This document shows, piece after piece, positions 26,598 through 35,390 of a DNA stretch of 64,000 nt. The stretch spans positions 124,001 to 188,000 of the forward strand of contig NC_018022.1 in NCBI RefSeq assembly GCF_000266905.1, given 5' to 3'. Position 1 is the first letter of the stretch. Each line of letters opens with the position of its first letter. This stretch comes from Mycolicibacterium chubuense NBB4. Lineage in GTDB: Bacteria > Actinomycetota > Actinomycetes > Mycobacteriales > Mycobacteriaceae. A program made the position numbers and the translations under genes. The notes beneath the pieces were generated by a model that saw only the letters and a list, made by a program, of their open reading frames with translations, ran no database searches and was not told where the DNA came from.

Positions 26598-27021
26598 AGT
26601 AGCCGCTCAAGGACCCTCATGTCTCACTGAACTCTTGATGGCCGCGTTGCGAACTGGCGGTAGCCGAGCCTTTGCGGAATGGCCACTCGTTGCGGCAAAT
26701 GTCCAGTCAGACTGGGCCGACCGATCATCGGACGGCTGAGCGGCGTTCGATAAAAGACTGTGTTGTGCCAGACGCCGCCCCGCTGGGCGATGCGTTCGCG
26801 GATGCCGACGGTTCAGCAACCGGCGGCGTGGTGCGGGGCGATGCTTGCGCAATTCTCCGTGAAGATGGAGGCATGCAGAGTCCGCAGCCCTGCGTCGTCG
26901 ACTGTGGTGGTTTGCTTCTACAGCAAGGCTTTGCCGCCTGCCGGACTCCCATGGGGACAATCCGGCCGCCTCGGGCTCGCATCGTAGAGGCCCGCGTGCC
27001 AGTTGGATCCCGGCAGGCAGG
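26598..27021. other. gap between MerR-type gene and ccdA-like gene
   Basis: These 424 bp show no convincing coding region. The segment around 26718-26740 (CGATCATCGGACGG) resembles the end of the MerR-type gene (26580-26597, CGATCATCGAACGG), a possible leftover of a partial duplication. An imperfect hairpin with arms CCCGGCA/TGCCGGG at 27009-27036 overlaps the stop of the next minus-strand gene and may be its terminator. Confidence 0.4.
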
Positions 27022-27948
27022 TCACCTGCTGCCGGGTCCTCCTACCTGGTCCGCATTTTCTTCGGGCTGTGGCCTGGGTGCGCAGCAGTCGTCGGCGGTG
27101 TCGGTGGTGGTGTGGCGGCGTTCGCGGCGGGTGAGGGTGGCGATCGCGGTGACGAGGATGAGGCCGAGTGCGGTGATGGCGATCGCAAGTTGGTGTCCGG
27201 TGATCCAGGCTGACACGGTGCCGACGACGCCGGTGAGTGCGCCGATGCCGGGGTGCCCGCCGAGTAGTTGTGGCAGCCAGTAAAGGAGTAGGTAGCCGCC
27301 GGAAAGGGCAAGCACGGCGCCGGTGATGCGGTTCATGTGGGGCAGCAGCCGTCGGAGGAACCGGTTGATCAGGCCGCTGGCGAATGCGGCGAATAGCGCG
27401 AGGGACAGCAGCAGGGTGGCGGAGCCGGCGGCGTAGGCGGCGAATACGACCAGGACGCCGGAGATGTTGGTGCTGGCCAGGGCTTGGGTGACGACCGCGA
27501 GCAGCACCGCGAGCGTGCAGGAGGCGGAGGCCAGTGCGTACCCGGCGCCGAAGGCCACCATGCCTCTGGGCCCCTGCCGCGGGGTGCCGGAACGGCGGGT
27601 GGGTAGCCGCAGCGGCAGGTGTCCGCCGGCGACCATGGCCAGGCCGCCCACGGCCAGGATCGCGCCGAGCGCGGCGGCCAGCCACGGGATGACACCGGTC
27701 AGGGAACGCAAGCCGAGGGCCAGTAGTAGTCCGATGGCGGTGAAGGTGCCGGCGAACCCGGCGGTCAGCGCGAGCCCGGCGCGCAGGCCACCGGCCAGCC
27801 GGGACAAAGCGCCGGGCCGCGCGTCCGCCTGGCCGTCGCCGGTGTCGACGGCGTAGGCGAGGAAGGCGGGCAGTACGGCGAAGCCGCAGGGGTTGACCGG
27901 GGCGAGCATCCCGGCGCCGAAGGCGAGCGCCAACAGCGGGCCGATCAC
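27022..27948 (-). CDS. CcdA/DsbD-type thiol-disulfide transmembrane protein
   Basis: A 308-aa membrane protein with several hydrophobic helices. The two Cys that define CcdA-type electron carriers are present: PCGF near residue 20 (LAPVNPCGFAVLP) and ASCT in the fourth helix (ALASASCTLAVLL). Such proteins pass electrons across the membrane to thioredoxin-like partners. The GTG at 27948 overlaps the stop of the thioredoxin-like gene (GTGA), so the two are translationally coupled. The C terminus has a CC pair in a hydrophilic tail (DDCCAPRP) that may bind Hg(II). In the mer context it may keep mercury-handling thiols reduced, or aid Hg uptake. Confidence 0.82.
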   Translation of the reverse strand: MIGPLLALAFGAGMLAPVNPCGFAVLPAFLAYAVDTGDGQADARPGALSRLAGGLRAGLALTAGFAGTFTAIGLLLALGLRSLTGVIPWLAAALGAILAVGGLAMVAGGHLPLRLPTRRSGTPRQGPRGMVAFGAGYALASASCTLAVLLAVVTQALASTNISGVLVVFAAYAAGSATLLLSLALFAAFASGLINRFLRRLLPHMNRITGAVLALSGGYLLLYWLPQLLGGHPGIGALTGVVGTVSAWITGHQLAIAITALGLILVTAIATLTRRERRHTTTDTADDCCAPRPQPEENADQVGGPGSR

Positions 27949-28535
27949 GCGCTCACCTTGGCCAGTTCGGCACGGATCTGATCGGCGGTGGGCTCGACAG
28001 CGCGGAACACCGGTTTGCCGGAGGCGTCCAGCACGACGGCGGTGGACAGCTGAGTGACCTGGTAGGCGCTGATCAGGGTGGCGTTGCTGTCGCTGGCGTA
28101 GGCAAGGCTGGTGGCCTGGTTGGCGGTGAGGAAGTCTGTGATGTCCTGCTCGGTTTCGCCGGGGCCGATGTCGACGGCGACGAAGTTCGCCTTCGTGCCG
28201 ACCGCCTGCTGGACCTGGGCGAGGGTGTGGGTGGCCGGACCGCAACCGCCGCACCCGACGGAGAAGAAGAACAGCACGCTGGGCCGCGAGCCGGGCACCG
28301 CGACCTGCACGCCCTGCAGGGTTCGGGCGGTGAACGCTCCCGCAGCGGCAGTGGTCCCGGCCTTTGCGCTGCCGTCGGCAGCGGGTGGGGACGCGGTCTG
28401 CTTGCTCGACGGGGAAAACGCCGAATACAGCACGACGGAGATCCCGACGACGGCGATAACGGTCAGCGCGATCGTGACGAGTCGTCGACGAGAGCGCGGC
28501 GCGGCAGGTCCGGTCGGGGCGGGTGCGTCAGGCAT
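27945..28535 (-). CDS. membrane-anchored thioredoxin/TlpA-like protein
   Basis: A 196-aa protein with one N-terminal membrane helix (about residues 19-43, RRRLVTIALTVIAVVGISVVLYS) and an extracytoplasmic thioredoxin-like domain. The active site is GCGGCG (in VLFFFSVGCGGCGPATHTL) rather than WCxxC, still a CxxC pair. A cis-Pro-like strand (STAVVLDASGKPVF) follows. It is the likely partner of the coupled CcdA-like protein. Similar thioredoxin-like proteins occur in actinobacterial mer operons, but the exact role (Hg binding, thiol reduction) is inferred. Confidence 0.78.
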   Translation of the reverse strand: MPDAPAPTGPAAPRSRRRLVTIALTVIAVVGISVVLYSAFSPSSKQTASPPAADGSAKAGTTAAAGAFTARTLQGVQVAVPGSRPSVLFFFSVGCGGCGPATHTLAQVQQAVGTKANFVAVDIGPGETEQDITDFLTANQATSLAYASDSNATLISAYQVTQLSTAVVLDASGKPVFRAVEPTADQIRAELAKVSA

Positions 28536-28538
28536 GGG

Positions 28539-28856
28539 TCAGGACTCCTGGTTGGGGTGGGAGGACTCGTGTGGCCGATCGGGCTGGTCGCGGGCGGGTG
28601 GCACGGGCGGGCAGCACGAGTTGTCTCGGGTGGCGCCGTGTCGGGTGACGCGCCGGCGCGCGAACCGCGTCACCGCGGCGAGGACCACCACGACGGCGGT
28701 GCCGATGACCCAGGGGTTGCCCAGTACCGAGCCCACCGCGCCAAGGGCTCCGGCGGCGATCAGCACCGGCAGGCCGCAACACACGATGGGGACCAGGAGG
28801 AAACCGGCGGCGGCGAGCGCGGTGCGCTTGCTCTCGGAGCCGGGGTTGGTCGACAT
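28539..28856 (-). CDS. small membrane protein, mercuric transport (MerT-like)
   Basis: A 105-aa protein with two to three hydrophobic helices. A vicinal Cys pair lies inside the first helix (VPIVCCGLPVLIAAG), the feature used by MerT/MerE-type proteins to relay Hg(II) across the membrane. A second CC (DNSCCPP) lies in the cytoplasmic tail. It lies just downstream of the ArsR-type regulator and 3 bp before the thioredoxin-like gene, in one transcription unit. Function is assigned from the Cys pattern and context. Confidence 0.72.
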   Translation of the reverse strand: MSTNPGSESKRTALAAAGFLLVPIVCCGLPVLIAAGALGAVGSVLGNPWVIGTAVVVVLAAVTRFARRRVTRHGATRDNSCCPPVPPARDQPDRPHESSHPNQES

Positions 28857-28877
28857 GGAGGCGGTCTCCTCGGCTGG

Positions 28878-29261
28878 TCAGGCGTTCGGGGCGGTGATGC
28901 GCATGCACGCGGCGAGGGCGGCGGCGTTGTCCGCGGCCAGCGAGCGCGCCAGCAGCACCAGTTCCGCGACGCGGGGGTCGGTGACCCGGTAGTAGGCGAA
29001 GCGGCCTTGGCGGCGCAGCTGCACGTAGCCGCAGTCGGACAGGCAGGCCAAGTGACTGGACACCCGGCCCTGGGACAGGCCGATGTGCGTGACGCATTCG
29101 CCCACGGCGTGTTCCTCGTGCAGCAGGAACTCCAGCAGCCGCAGCCGGGCGGGGTCGCCGAGGGCGCGGAAGAATTTCGCCATCATCTCCACCCCGTTCG
29201 GCTCGGTGGGCAGCAGCGTGCTGCTGCGTTCGGAAGCGTCGGCCACGGTCGCCGTCCTCAC
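28878..29261 (-). CDS. merR: ArsR/SmtB-type mercury regulator
   Basis: A 127-aa winged-helix protein. The core FRALGDPARLRLLEFLL, the recognition region HIGLSQGRVSSHLACL, and the wing RRQGRFAYYRVTDP are standard ArsR. Cys residues in GECVTH and HLACLSDCGY could sense Hg(II). Actinobacterial mer operons are commonly controlled by ArsR-type repressors rather than the proteobacterial MerR, and its divergence from merA supports that role. The start at 29261 is the longest; MAKFFRALG inside the frame is a possible shorter start. Confidence 0.83.
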   Translation of the reverse strand: MRTATVADASERSSTLLPTEPNGVEMMAKFFRALGDPARLRLLEFLLHEEHAVGECVTHIGLSQGRVSSHLACLSDCGYVQLRRQGRFAYYRVTDPRVAELVLLARSLAADNAAALAACMRITAPNA

Positions 29262-29351
29262 ATCGAGTGTCTGTCGTATCCGGATGTACGAATCTTAGGT
29301 TAGCATCTATGCATCCGGGAAGACGAATATGTCAGTGGGAGGAGATCGCTG
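29262..29351. promoter_or_regulatory. divergent mer promoter region
   Basis: This 90-bp AT-richer segment between the ArsR-type repressor and merA must hold both promoters. A near-palindrome around ATCCGGAT (29278-29285) and a second ATCCGG at 29313-29318 are candidate repressor half-sites. GGGAGGAGAT before the merA GTG is a strong ribosome site. Confidence 0.5.
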
Positions 29352-30737
29352 GTGCGGTACGACTTGGCGGTGATCGGTTCGGGTGGGGGTGCGTTCGCGG
29401 CGGCGATCGCGGCCCGCGGCAAGGGCAAGAGCGTGGTGATGATCGAGCGCGGCACCGTTGGCGGGACGTGCGTCAACGTCGGCTGTGTGCCGTCGAAGGC
29501 ACTGCTGGCCGCGGCCGAGGCCCGCCATGTGGCGCTGGACCAGCACTTTCCGGGGATTTCCACCAGCGCGGGCCCGGTGGACGCCGCCGCGCTGATCGGT
29601 GGCAAGGACACGCTGGTGGCAGGGTTGCGGGCGGAGAAGTACGTCGACCTGGCCGCCGAGTACGGGTGGGAGATCCTGCCCGGCGAGGCCCGGTTCATCG
29701 AGGGACCGGCGCTGGAGGTGAACCTGCATGACGGCGGCCACGTCCGGGTCGAGGCCGAGCACTACCTGATCGCCACCGGCTCCACCCCGCGTACCGACGG
29801 CCTCGACGGAGCCGACCGGGTGGACTACCTGACCTCGACCACCGCGATGGAGCAGACCGAACTGCCCGAGTCGTTGGTCGTCGTCGGCGGCGGCTACGTC
29901 GGGCTGGAGCAGGCGCAACTGTTCGCCCACCTCGGCGTCCGAGTGAGCATCGTGGGCCGATTCGCCCCGCACACCGAACCGGAACTCGCCGGCCTGCTGG
30001 CCGGGGTGTTCGCTGACGACGGCATCGCCGTGATCGCCGAGCGCGCCACTGAGGTTGAGGCCGATGGTTCGGGCGTCGTCGTCACCGCCGGTGGGCAGCG
30101 GGTGACTGGGCAGCGGCTGCTGCTCGCGACTGGGCGGAACCCGGTCACCGCCGGGCTCAATCTCGACGCGGTGGGCGTGAAGACCGGGCATCGCGGGGAG
30201 GTGGTCGTCGACGAGTATCTGCGCACCGACAACCCGCGCGTCTGGGCGGCCGGGGACGTCACCGGGCACCCGCAGTACGTCTACGTCGCCGGGGCCCATG
30301 GCAGCGTCGTGGTCGACAACGCCTTCGGCGACGCCGGGCGCACCCTGGACTACCATCACCTGCCCGCGGTCACCTTCACCACGCCCAGTCTCGCCTCCGC
30401 CGGGCTGACCGACGTCCAAGCGGTGGAGCAGGGCTACGCCTGTAAGTGCCGGGTGCTGCCGCTGGAGTACGTGCCGCGGGCGCTGGTCAACCGCGACACC
30501 CGCGGCGCGATCAAGCTCGTCGCCGAACAAGGCTCCGGGCGGCTGCTCGGCGCGCACGTGCTCGCCGCGGGCGCCGGGGACGTCATCGCCACCGCTGTCT
30601 ATGCGCTGGCAAACCAGATGACGGTGCACGAGATGGCCGACCTGTGGTGCCCCTATCTGACGATGGCGGAGGGCATCAAACTCGCCGCCCAAACCTTCAC
30701 CCGCGACGTGTCCAAACTCTCCTGCTGCGCCTCCTGA
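29352..30737 (+). CDS. merA: mercuric reductase
   Basis: A 461-aa flavoenzyme that reduces Hg(II) to volatile Hg(0) with NADPH in the cytoplasm. It shows an FAD-binding VIGSGGGAFAAA, the redox motif GGTCVNVGCVPSK (C40 and C45), an NADPH-binding VVVGGGYVGLEQAQ, a second FAD motif VWAAGDVTG, and the diagnostic C-terminal vicinal Cys pair C458/C459 (LSCCAS). It lacks the N-terminal heavy-metal-binding domain seen in longer MerA proteins, like many actinobacterial forms. It starts at GTG 29352 and is followed 27 bp later by merB. The operon is divergent from the ArsR-type repressor and is probably induced by mercury. Confidence 0.96.
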   Translation: MRYDLAVIGSGGGAFAAAIAARGKGKSVVMIERGTVGGTCVNVGCVPSKALLAAAEARHVALDQHFPGISTSAGPVDAAALIGGKDTLVAGLRAEKYVDLAAEYGWEILPGEARFIEGPALEVNLHDGGHVRVEAEHYLIATGSTPRTDGLDGADRVDYLTSTTAMEQTELPESLVVVGGGYVGLEQAQLFAHLGVRVSIVGRFAPHTEPELAGLLAGVFADDGIAVIAERATEVEADGSGVVVTAGGQRVTGQRLLLATGRNPVTAGLNLDAVGVKTGHRGEVVVDEYLRTDNPRVWAAGDVTGHPQYVYVAGAHGSVVVDNAFGDAGRTLDYHHLPAVTFTTPSLASAGLTDVQAVEQGYACKCRVLPLEYVPRALVNRDTRGAIKLVAEQGSGRLLGAHVLAAGAGDVIATAVYALANQMTVHEMADLWCPYLTMAEGIKLAAQTFTRDVSKLSCCAS

Positions 30738-30764
30738 AACCCTGCTCTCGGAAGGACAATCCCG

Positions 30765-31406
30765 ATGACGAATGACCTGGACACCGTGGTGTCCACTATG
30801 GATAGTGTCTTCTCCCGCCAGGACAGCCCGGCCGGATGGCTATGGCAGCCGCTGTTGCGGCAACTGGCCCGCGGCGAACCCCTCACGATTGCCGACCTCG
30901 CGGCCGCCACCGGCCGCGCCGGTGACGAGGTTGCGCAGGCGGTGGGCCGACTGCGCGACACCGAATACGACGACGCCGGACGGATCGTCGGCTACGGCAT
31001 CACGCTGCGCCCGACCCCGCACCGTTTCACCGTCGACGGCCACCAGCTCTACACCTGGTGTGCCCTGGACACCCTCATCTTCCCCGCCACCCTCGGCCAA
31101 TCCGCCCAGGTTGAATCCCCCTGCCACAGCACCGGTGCCCCGATACGGCTCACCGTCGAGCCCGACCGAGTCAGGGATGTCGAGCCCCAGACCGCGATGG
31201 TCTCCATCGTCACGCCTGACGACTTGGTCTCCGTACGGGCTTCCTTCTGCAACCACGTGCACTTCTTCGCCGACGCCGACGCCGCGGCGCCCTGGCTCGC
31301 TGAGCACCCCGGCGGATCGGTCCTCCCAGTCGCCGACGCTTATCAACTCGGCCGGCAGCTGGACGCCGCTCAATCCGAGGAGCCCGAGCCCGGCGGGTGC
31401 TGCTGA
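30765..31406 (+). CDS. merB: organomercurial lyase
   Basis: A 213-aa enzyme that cleaves C-Hg bonds, releasing Hg(II) for MerA. The catalytic residues align with known MerB: C99 and D102 in YTWCALDTL, and C162 in ASFCNHVHFF, matching the canonical Cys-Asp-Cys set. The N-terminal winged-helix-like region (TIADLAAATGRAGDEVAQAV) is also typical. The C terminus adds a GGCC tail. It lies between merA and the second reductase-like gene with short gaps, so is cotranscribed. It confers broad-spectrum (organic plus inorganic) mercury resistance. Confidence 0.94.
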   Translation: MTNDLDTVVSTMDSVFSRQDSPAGWLWQPLLRQLARGEPLTIADLAAATGRAGDEVAQAVGRLRDTEYDDAGRIVGYGITLRPTPHRFTVDGHQLYTWCALDTLIFPATLGQSAQVESPCHSTGAPIRLTVEPDRVRDVEPQTAMVSIVTPDDLVSVRASFCNHVHFFADADAAAPWLAEHPGGSVLPVADAYQLGRQLDAAQSEEPEPGGCC

Positions 31407-31455
31407 CGCCCACCTGCGCCGCCCGAACCGCCATCACCGAGAAGGGACAGCCACT

Positions 31456-32811
31456 GTGAGTACGGACTTCGATGTAATCGTGATCGGCGCCGGACCGGGC
31501 GGCGAGACCGCCGCCTCGCGCCTGCACGCGGGCGGACGGCGGGTCGCGTTGATCGAGCAGGAACTGATCGGCGGGGAGTGCGCCTACTGGGCGTGTATCC
31601 CGTCCAAAACCTTGCTGCGCCCACCCGAGGCCCGCGCCGAAGCCGCCCACGCGGCCGGCCTGTCCACTCCGGCGCAGAACTGGGCGGCACTGCGAGACTA
31701 CCGCGACTACATGATCCGCCACCTCGACGACACAGAGCAGGTCACCGGATACGAGAAGCAGGGCGTCACGGTTATCAAGGCCACCGCAGCCCTGGTGGGC
31801 CGGGACCCGTGGCGGGTACGGGCCGGTGGCCGGGAACTCACCGCCGAGCACGTGGTGATCGCCACCGGCTCCGACGCGATCCACCCACCCATCGAGGGCC
31901 TGGACGAGGTCAGCGTATGGACCAACCGGGAAGCTACCACCCTGCGCGAGATCCCCGAGCGGATCGTGATGATCGGCGGCAGCGCCGTCGGGATCGAACT
32001 CGGCCAATTCCTCGCTCGCATGGGCGCTCGGGTCACCCTGATCCAGCGCGGCGACCGGCTGCTGGACCGGGAAGACCCCCGTGTCGGGGACATCGTCGCC
32101 ACCCACCTGCGCGCCGACGGCATCGACGTCCGTCTCGGCCGGCAGGCCACCGCCGCGCGCCGCGACGGCGCCGATACGGTGATCGACCTCGACGACGGCA
32201 CCACCGTGCGCACCGACGTCGTCGTGCTCGGCACCGGACGCCGCCCCCGCACCCACGGGCTCGGCCTGGAGACTGTCGGGGTCACACCGGACCCGCGCGG
32301 CGCGCTGGAGGTCGACGAGCACTGCCGCGTCACCGCCGGCCTCTGGGCGCTCGGCGACGTCACCGGGGTCGCGCTGTTCACCCACGTCGCCATGTACCAA
32401 GGACGGGTCGTGGCCGACAACATCCTCGGCACACCCCGCCAAACCACCTACAGCGGCATCCCCCGCGTCGTGTTCGCCCAACCCGAGATCGCCGCTGTCG
32501 GCCTGACCACCGACCAAGCCCGCCAGCGTGGCCTCGACATCGCCACCACCGAACTCGACCTCGCCGACTCGATCGCGCGACCCTGGACTTACGAAACCGA
32601 CCCCGACGGCACCCTCGGTCTCATCGCCGACCGCACCCAGCGGACGCTCATCGGGGCCTGGGCCATCGCACCCCAAGCCGGGGAATGGATCCACACCGCC
32701 GCCCTCGCCATCCGCGCCCAGATCTCCATCGACACCCTGCTCGACGGCGTCGCCCAATTCCCGACCTACACCGAGGCGTACCTCGCCGCCCTCGAACAGC
32801 TCGCCATCTAG
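31456..32811 (+). CDS. MerA-like pyridine nucleotide-disulfide oxidoreductase (second)
   Basis: A 451-aa FAD-dependent disulfide reductase. Motifs are VIGAGPGGETAASRL (FAD), a redox pair C42/C47 in GGECAYWACIPSKTLLRP, VMIGGSAVGIELGQFL (NAD(P)H), and WALGDVTG. It lacks the C-terminal CC of true mercuric reductase and has Tyr-Trp between the redox Cys, so it may reduce another disulfide (a low-molecular-weight thiol, the CcdA/thioredoxin relay, or Hg thiolates). The start is GTG 31456 with GAAGGGA upstream; a long in-frame extension back to 30772 is an artefact overlapping merB. It lies 49 bp after merB and is likely the last gene of the operon. Confidence 0.84.
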   Translation: MSTDFDVIVIGAGPGGETAASRLHAGGRRVALIEQELIGGECAYWACIPSKTLLRPPEARAEAAHAAGLSTPAQNWAALRDYRDYMIRHLDDTEQVTGYEKQGVTVIKATAALVGRDPWRVRAGGRELTAEHVVIATGSDAIHPPIEGLDEVSVWTNREATTLREIPERIVMIGGSAVGIELGQFLARMGARVTLIQRGDRLLDREDPRVGDIVATHLRADGIDVRLGRQATAARRDGADTVIDLDDGTTVRTDVVVLGTGRRPRTHGLGLETVGVTPDPRGALEVDEHCRVTAGLWALGDVTGVALFTHVAMYQGRVVADNILGTPRQTTYSGIPRVVFAQPEIAAVGLTTDQARQRGLDIATTELDLADSIARPWTYETDPDGTLGLIADRTQRTLIGAWAIAPQAGEWIHTAALAIRAQISIDTLLDGVAQFPTYTEAYLAALEQLAI

Positions 32812-32856
32812 AAACCGCCCGGCCGCTCTCGGTGTCACAGCGTCGGTGGACGGGGG

Positions 32857-33279
32857 TCACCTCCGGGTGTGAAGCGAGATCACGTCGGGATCGTGGTGCG
32901 CCAGATGTCGGATCTGGTCCTCCAACTCCGAGTTGCGCAGGGCGAGGACCTGGATCTGGTTGGCGTAGACCCTGATCGTCTCCTCCAGTTCCCGCACGGT
33001 GGCGGCGTGGTCGCTGGCGGTCTGTTTGCGTTCCCGCTTGAGGGCGGTGATCTCCTCGCGCAGCGCGACGAGTTCAGGTTGCTGGGCTTCTCGATTCGCT
33101 TGTGCCGCAACAACGGCGTCCTTGAACTCCGGAGGCGAGCGGTAGAACGAGTCGCGGCCCACACCGGCTTCCCGGCACAGGTTGGAGACCGTCAGCTCGC
33201 CGTCGGTCACAGTCGGCTGACCGGCGAGCAGCCGGGTCAGCGCCTGCTCCAGGCGGACTTGGGTAGCGACGCGGGTCAC
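32857..33279 (-). CDS. tnpC: TnpC-like transposition accessory protein (DUF6262-type)
   Basis: A 140-aa protein with a TetR-like N-terminal helix-turn-helix (TVSNLCREAGVGRDSFYRS) and a long C-terminal coiled coil (LREEITALKRERKQTASDHA... to ELEDQIRHLAHH). Small proteins of this shape follow tyrosine-recombinase genes in Tn554-like elements, where TnpC affects orientation and frequency of transposition. Its start overlaps the upstream recombinase stop by 4 bp. It lies tail-to-tail with the cargo operon. Confidence 0.78.
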   Translation of the reverse strand: MTRVATQVRLEQALTRLLAGQPTVTDGELTVSNLCREAGVGRDSFYRSPPEFKDAVVAAQANREAQQPELVALREEITALKRERKQTASDHAATVRELEETIRVYANQIQVLALRNSELEDQIRHLAHHDPDVISLHTRR

Positions 33280-35390
33280 GCCTGCGCCTCCTCGCTGTCG
33301 AGATCACCGATGAGCTGGTCGAGCTCGGTGATGTAGCCGGTGAGCGCGACCTGCTGGAGTTTCGGGACCGGACCGGCTTTCTCGCAGGACGCCTGGAGAT
33401 CCAGGGCCTGATTGCGGGCGGCGGCCAGCCGGGGCCGGTGCACTGTGGACCGTCGGGCGTTCGGACAGCGCAGGCACATGTTGTGCTGCGGAACGGGCTG
33501 CCCGACGACCTTGGCTCGCTTGACACAGACCGCGGTCGCCGCGTTGAAGAAGCAGTCGTTGAGCACGCCGGGATGCAGCGTCTTGGTGAGATGCCGAAGC
33601 ATCGTCCGCAGCCGCAGCTCGTCGGACACGACGCCGGGGAGATCACCCAGCTCGCGCCGAATGCGCTGGAACTCGGCGTTGATCCGCTCGGCCGCCCCAC
33701 CGCCGGACTGGGCGCCGGTGTTCCAATCCCGGTAAAGATCCTCCACGTAGTCGAGCATGGCGACCGCCTCCTCGGCGGCGACCTCGGCGGCGAACCCAGA
33801 GGCTGAGGTCCCGGCATAGCCCTCGAACATGGTCACCTTGGCGTGGTGGTACTGCCGGGCACCGGCGACCACACCGAAGGGCTGGTGTGCGATATGCCAG
33901 GCCAGACTCCGCCGGAACTGCCGGGTGGTGAACACCCACTGCTGTTCCCCGTCGGCGGGGACGAACGGTTCGGCCACCCCGTCGGACGATTGGGTACCGA
34001 ACAGCTCGTTGACGTGGTCCCGGAAACCACCGAGGCGCTCGGTGAGCTTGTTCGCCAGCCGTGGCTTGCTGGCGGGCCAGAGCCGGTAACCGAACAGATG
34101 CGTGGGGTCGTCGTTGATCTGCAGCAGGACGTCGATCGCCTCGTGAACGGCGTCGAGCACGACCCACTCGGCCTCGTCACCGGTGAGCTTGCGGCCCTTG
34201 AAGACCCGGCCGCGCAGCTTGTAGCGGGTCCGGCCGTCAACGGCGGTGGTGGTGGTGACAGCGCAGTCCCGCGCCAGCTCCAGGACTTCCATGTCCCGAA
34301 GTCCTGACAAGTAAGCCACCAGCACCCAGCAGGCGGTGCGCAGGTGGTGCAGTTCGTCATGCAGGCTGCGGTGATTCAGCCGCCCTCGCCAGGGTCGCCC
34401 GGTGTCCGGCCACGTCGAGATCGGCGTGTCCAGACCACCCTCTTCGTAGCCGATCTCGGCGCCGATCTGCTCCATCAGCCGTGTCGGATGCCCCTGGAAG
34501 CTGTTGGTTCCGCTCATCAGGGCGACGAGAGCGGCGTTCGGGGCTTGCACGACGCCGTCGACAACCGGCGCGGTCGGGCGCTGGGCCAGGCAGTACAGCG
34601 GCAGTGCGGGAACACCTCGCCCCTCCTGACGGCGGCGGTCCAGGAACGCCTCGATCTTGGTGACAGCCTCGCCATGCCGGCACCGGCCGCCTGCTCGGGC
34701 CTGCTCCAGGTCGGCGATTTCCCGCTGGGCGGCCAGGAGGTCCCGGCTGGCGGTCTGGACGTAGAACAGGGCGGCGCGCAGCAGTGGAGCCATGATCGGC
34801 TCGGGGATGCGCGGGGTGCTGTTCTCCTCGTCCGGTCGCCGCCCGGCGACCTGGGTGGCCGGGCGGCCCTTCCAGGGCACGACGGTGAGGCGGTCCGCGG
34901 TCAGGTACGGGCTGTGCGCCTCCAGGTGCTGGATGACGCCGATCCGGACAGCCAGCGTGTTTGGCACACAGGTCTCACGCCAGACGCGTGCGGTCGCGTC
35001 CAGGTGGGATTGGCGGGCCTGCGCCAAGCGCGTCACGCCCTGCTTGCCGAGCTCGGTAAACAGTTGACGCACGATGATGAAGTCCTTGTAGGTGTTGGTG
35101 ATTTTCATCGGTCGGGCGGTCCGCGATCCGTAGGACAGCGGGACCACGCGGTGGATGCGGGAGTAGATGAACTCCTTGGCCGTGAGCATCGCGATCTCGT
35201 CGGGCAGCTCGGTGAAGTCCAGCCGGAGGTAGCCGTTGCTGCGGGGCGCGAACGGTCGGAAATCCCAGATGTCGTCGCTGAACCGGGGGCCGCGGCCAGT
35301 TGTCTCGGTGGTCAAGGACTCGGGCAGCACCCAGGGATCGGCCGATGGCTCCGGCGCGGCGGACGGGCGCGGTGCGGGGGCGCGGGTCAC
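33276..35390 (-). CDS. tyrosine recombinase, third of transposon trio
   Basis: A 704-aa integrase-like protein. The catalytic region includes SGLRDMEVLELARDC (first Arg), TTRQFRRSLAWHIAHQ (second Arg), and HHAKVTMFEGYAG (late His and Tyr). A Cys-rich zinc-like segment follows (CVKRAKVVGQPVPQHNMCLRCPNARR). GTG 35390 is the start: it overlaps the stop of the preceding recombinase (GTGA), and the frame upstream is out of phase with that real gene. It forms an operon with two other recombinases and tnpC. Three such proteins acting together is known for recombinase-trio elements, but their division of labour is unclear. Confidence 0.82.
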   Translation of the reverse strand: MTRAPAPRPSAAPEPSADPWVLPESLTTETTGRGPRFSDDIWDFRPFAPRSNGYLRLDFTELPDEIAMLTAKEFIYSRIHRVVPLSYGSRTARPMKITNTYKDFIIVRQLFTELGKQGVTRLAQARQSHLDATARVWRETCVPNTLAVRIGVIQHLEAHSPYLTADRLTVVPWKGRPATQVAGRRPDEENSTPRIPEPIMAPLLRAALFYVQTASRDLLAAQREIADLEQARAGGRCRHGEAVTKIEAFLDRRRQEGRGVPALPLYCLAQRPTAPVVDGVVQAPNAALVALMSGTNSFQGHPTRLMEQIGAEIGYEEGGLDTPISTWPDTGRPWRGRLNHRSLHDELHHLRTACWVLVAYLSGLRDMEVLELARDCAVTTTTAVDGRTRYKLRGRVFKGRKLTGDEAEWVVLDAVHEAIDVLLQINDDPTHLFGYRLWPASKPRLANKLTERLGGFRDHVNELFGTQSSDGVAEPFVPADGEQQWVFTTRQFRRSLAWHIAHQPFGVVAGARQYHHAKVTMFEGYAGTSASGFAAEVAAEEAVAMLDYVEDLYRDWNTGAQSGGGAAERINAEFQRIRRELGDLPGVVSDELRLRTMLRHLTKTLHPGVLNDCFFNAATAVCVKRAKVVGQPVPQHNMCLRCPNARRSTVHRPRLAAARNQALDLQASCEKAGPVPKLQQVALTGYITELDQLIGDLDSEEAQA

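Noticed and set aside
29307..30692. 461-codon minus-strand frame opposite merA
   Set aside because: Antisense shadow of a clearly real mercuric reductase; no motif.
29352..30737. merA as another 2-KPCC or dihydrolipoamide dehydrogenase
   Set aside because: The CVNVGC redox site, C-terminal CC and adjacent merB identify mercuric reductase.
30772..31455. Upstream in-frame extension of the MerA-like reductase gene
   Set aside because: It overlaps merB in another frame, is low complexity, and the flavoprotein fold and ribosome site start at 31456.
31210..32838. 542-codon minus-strand frame opposite merB and the second reductase
   Set aside because: Antisense shadow spanning two real genes.
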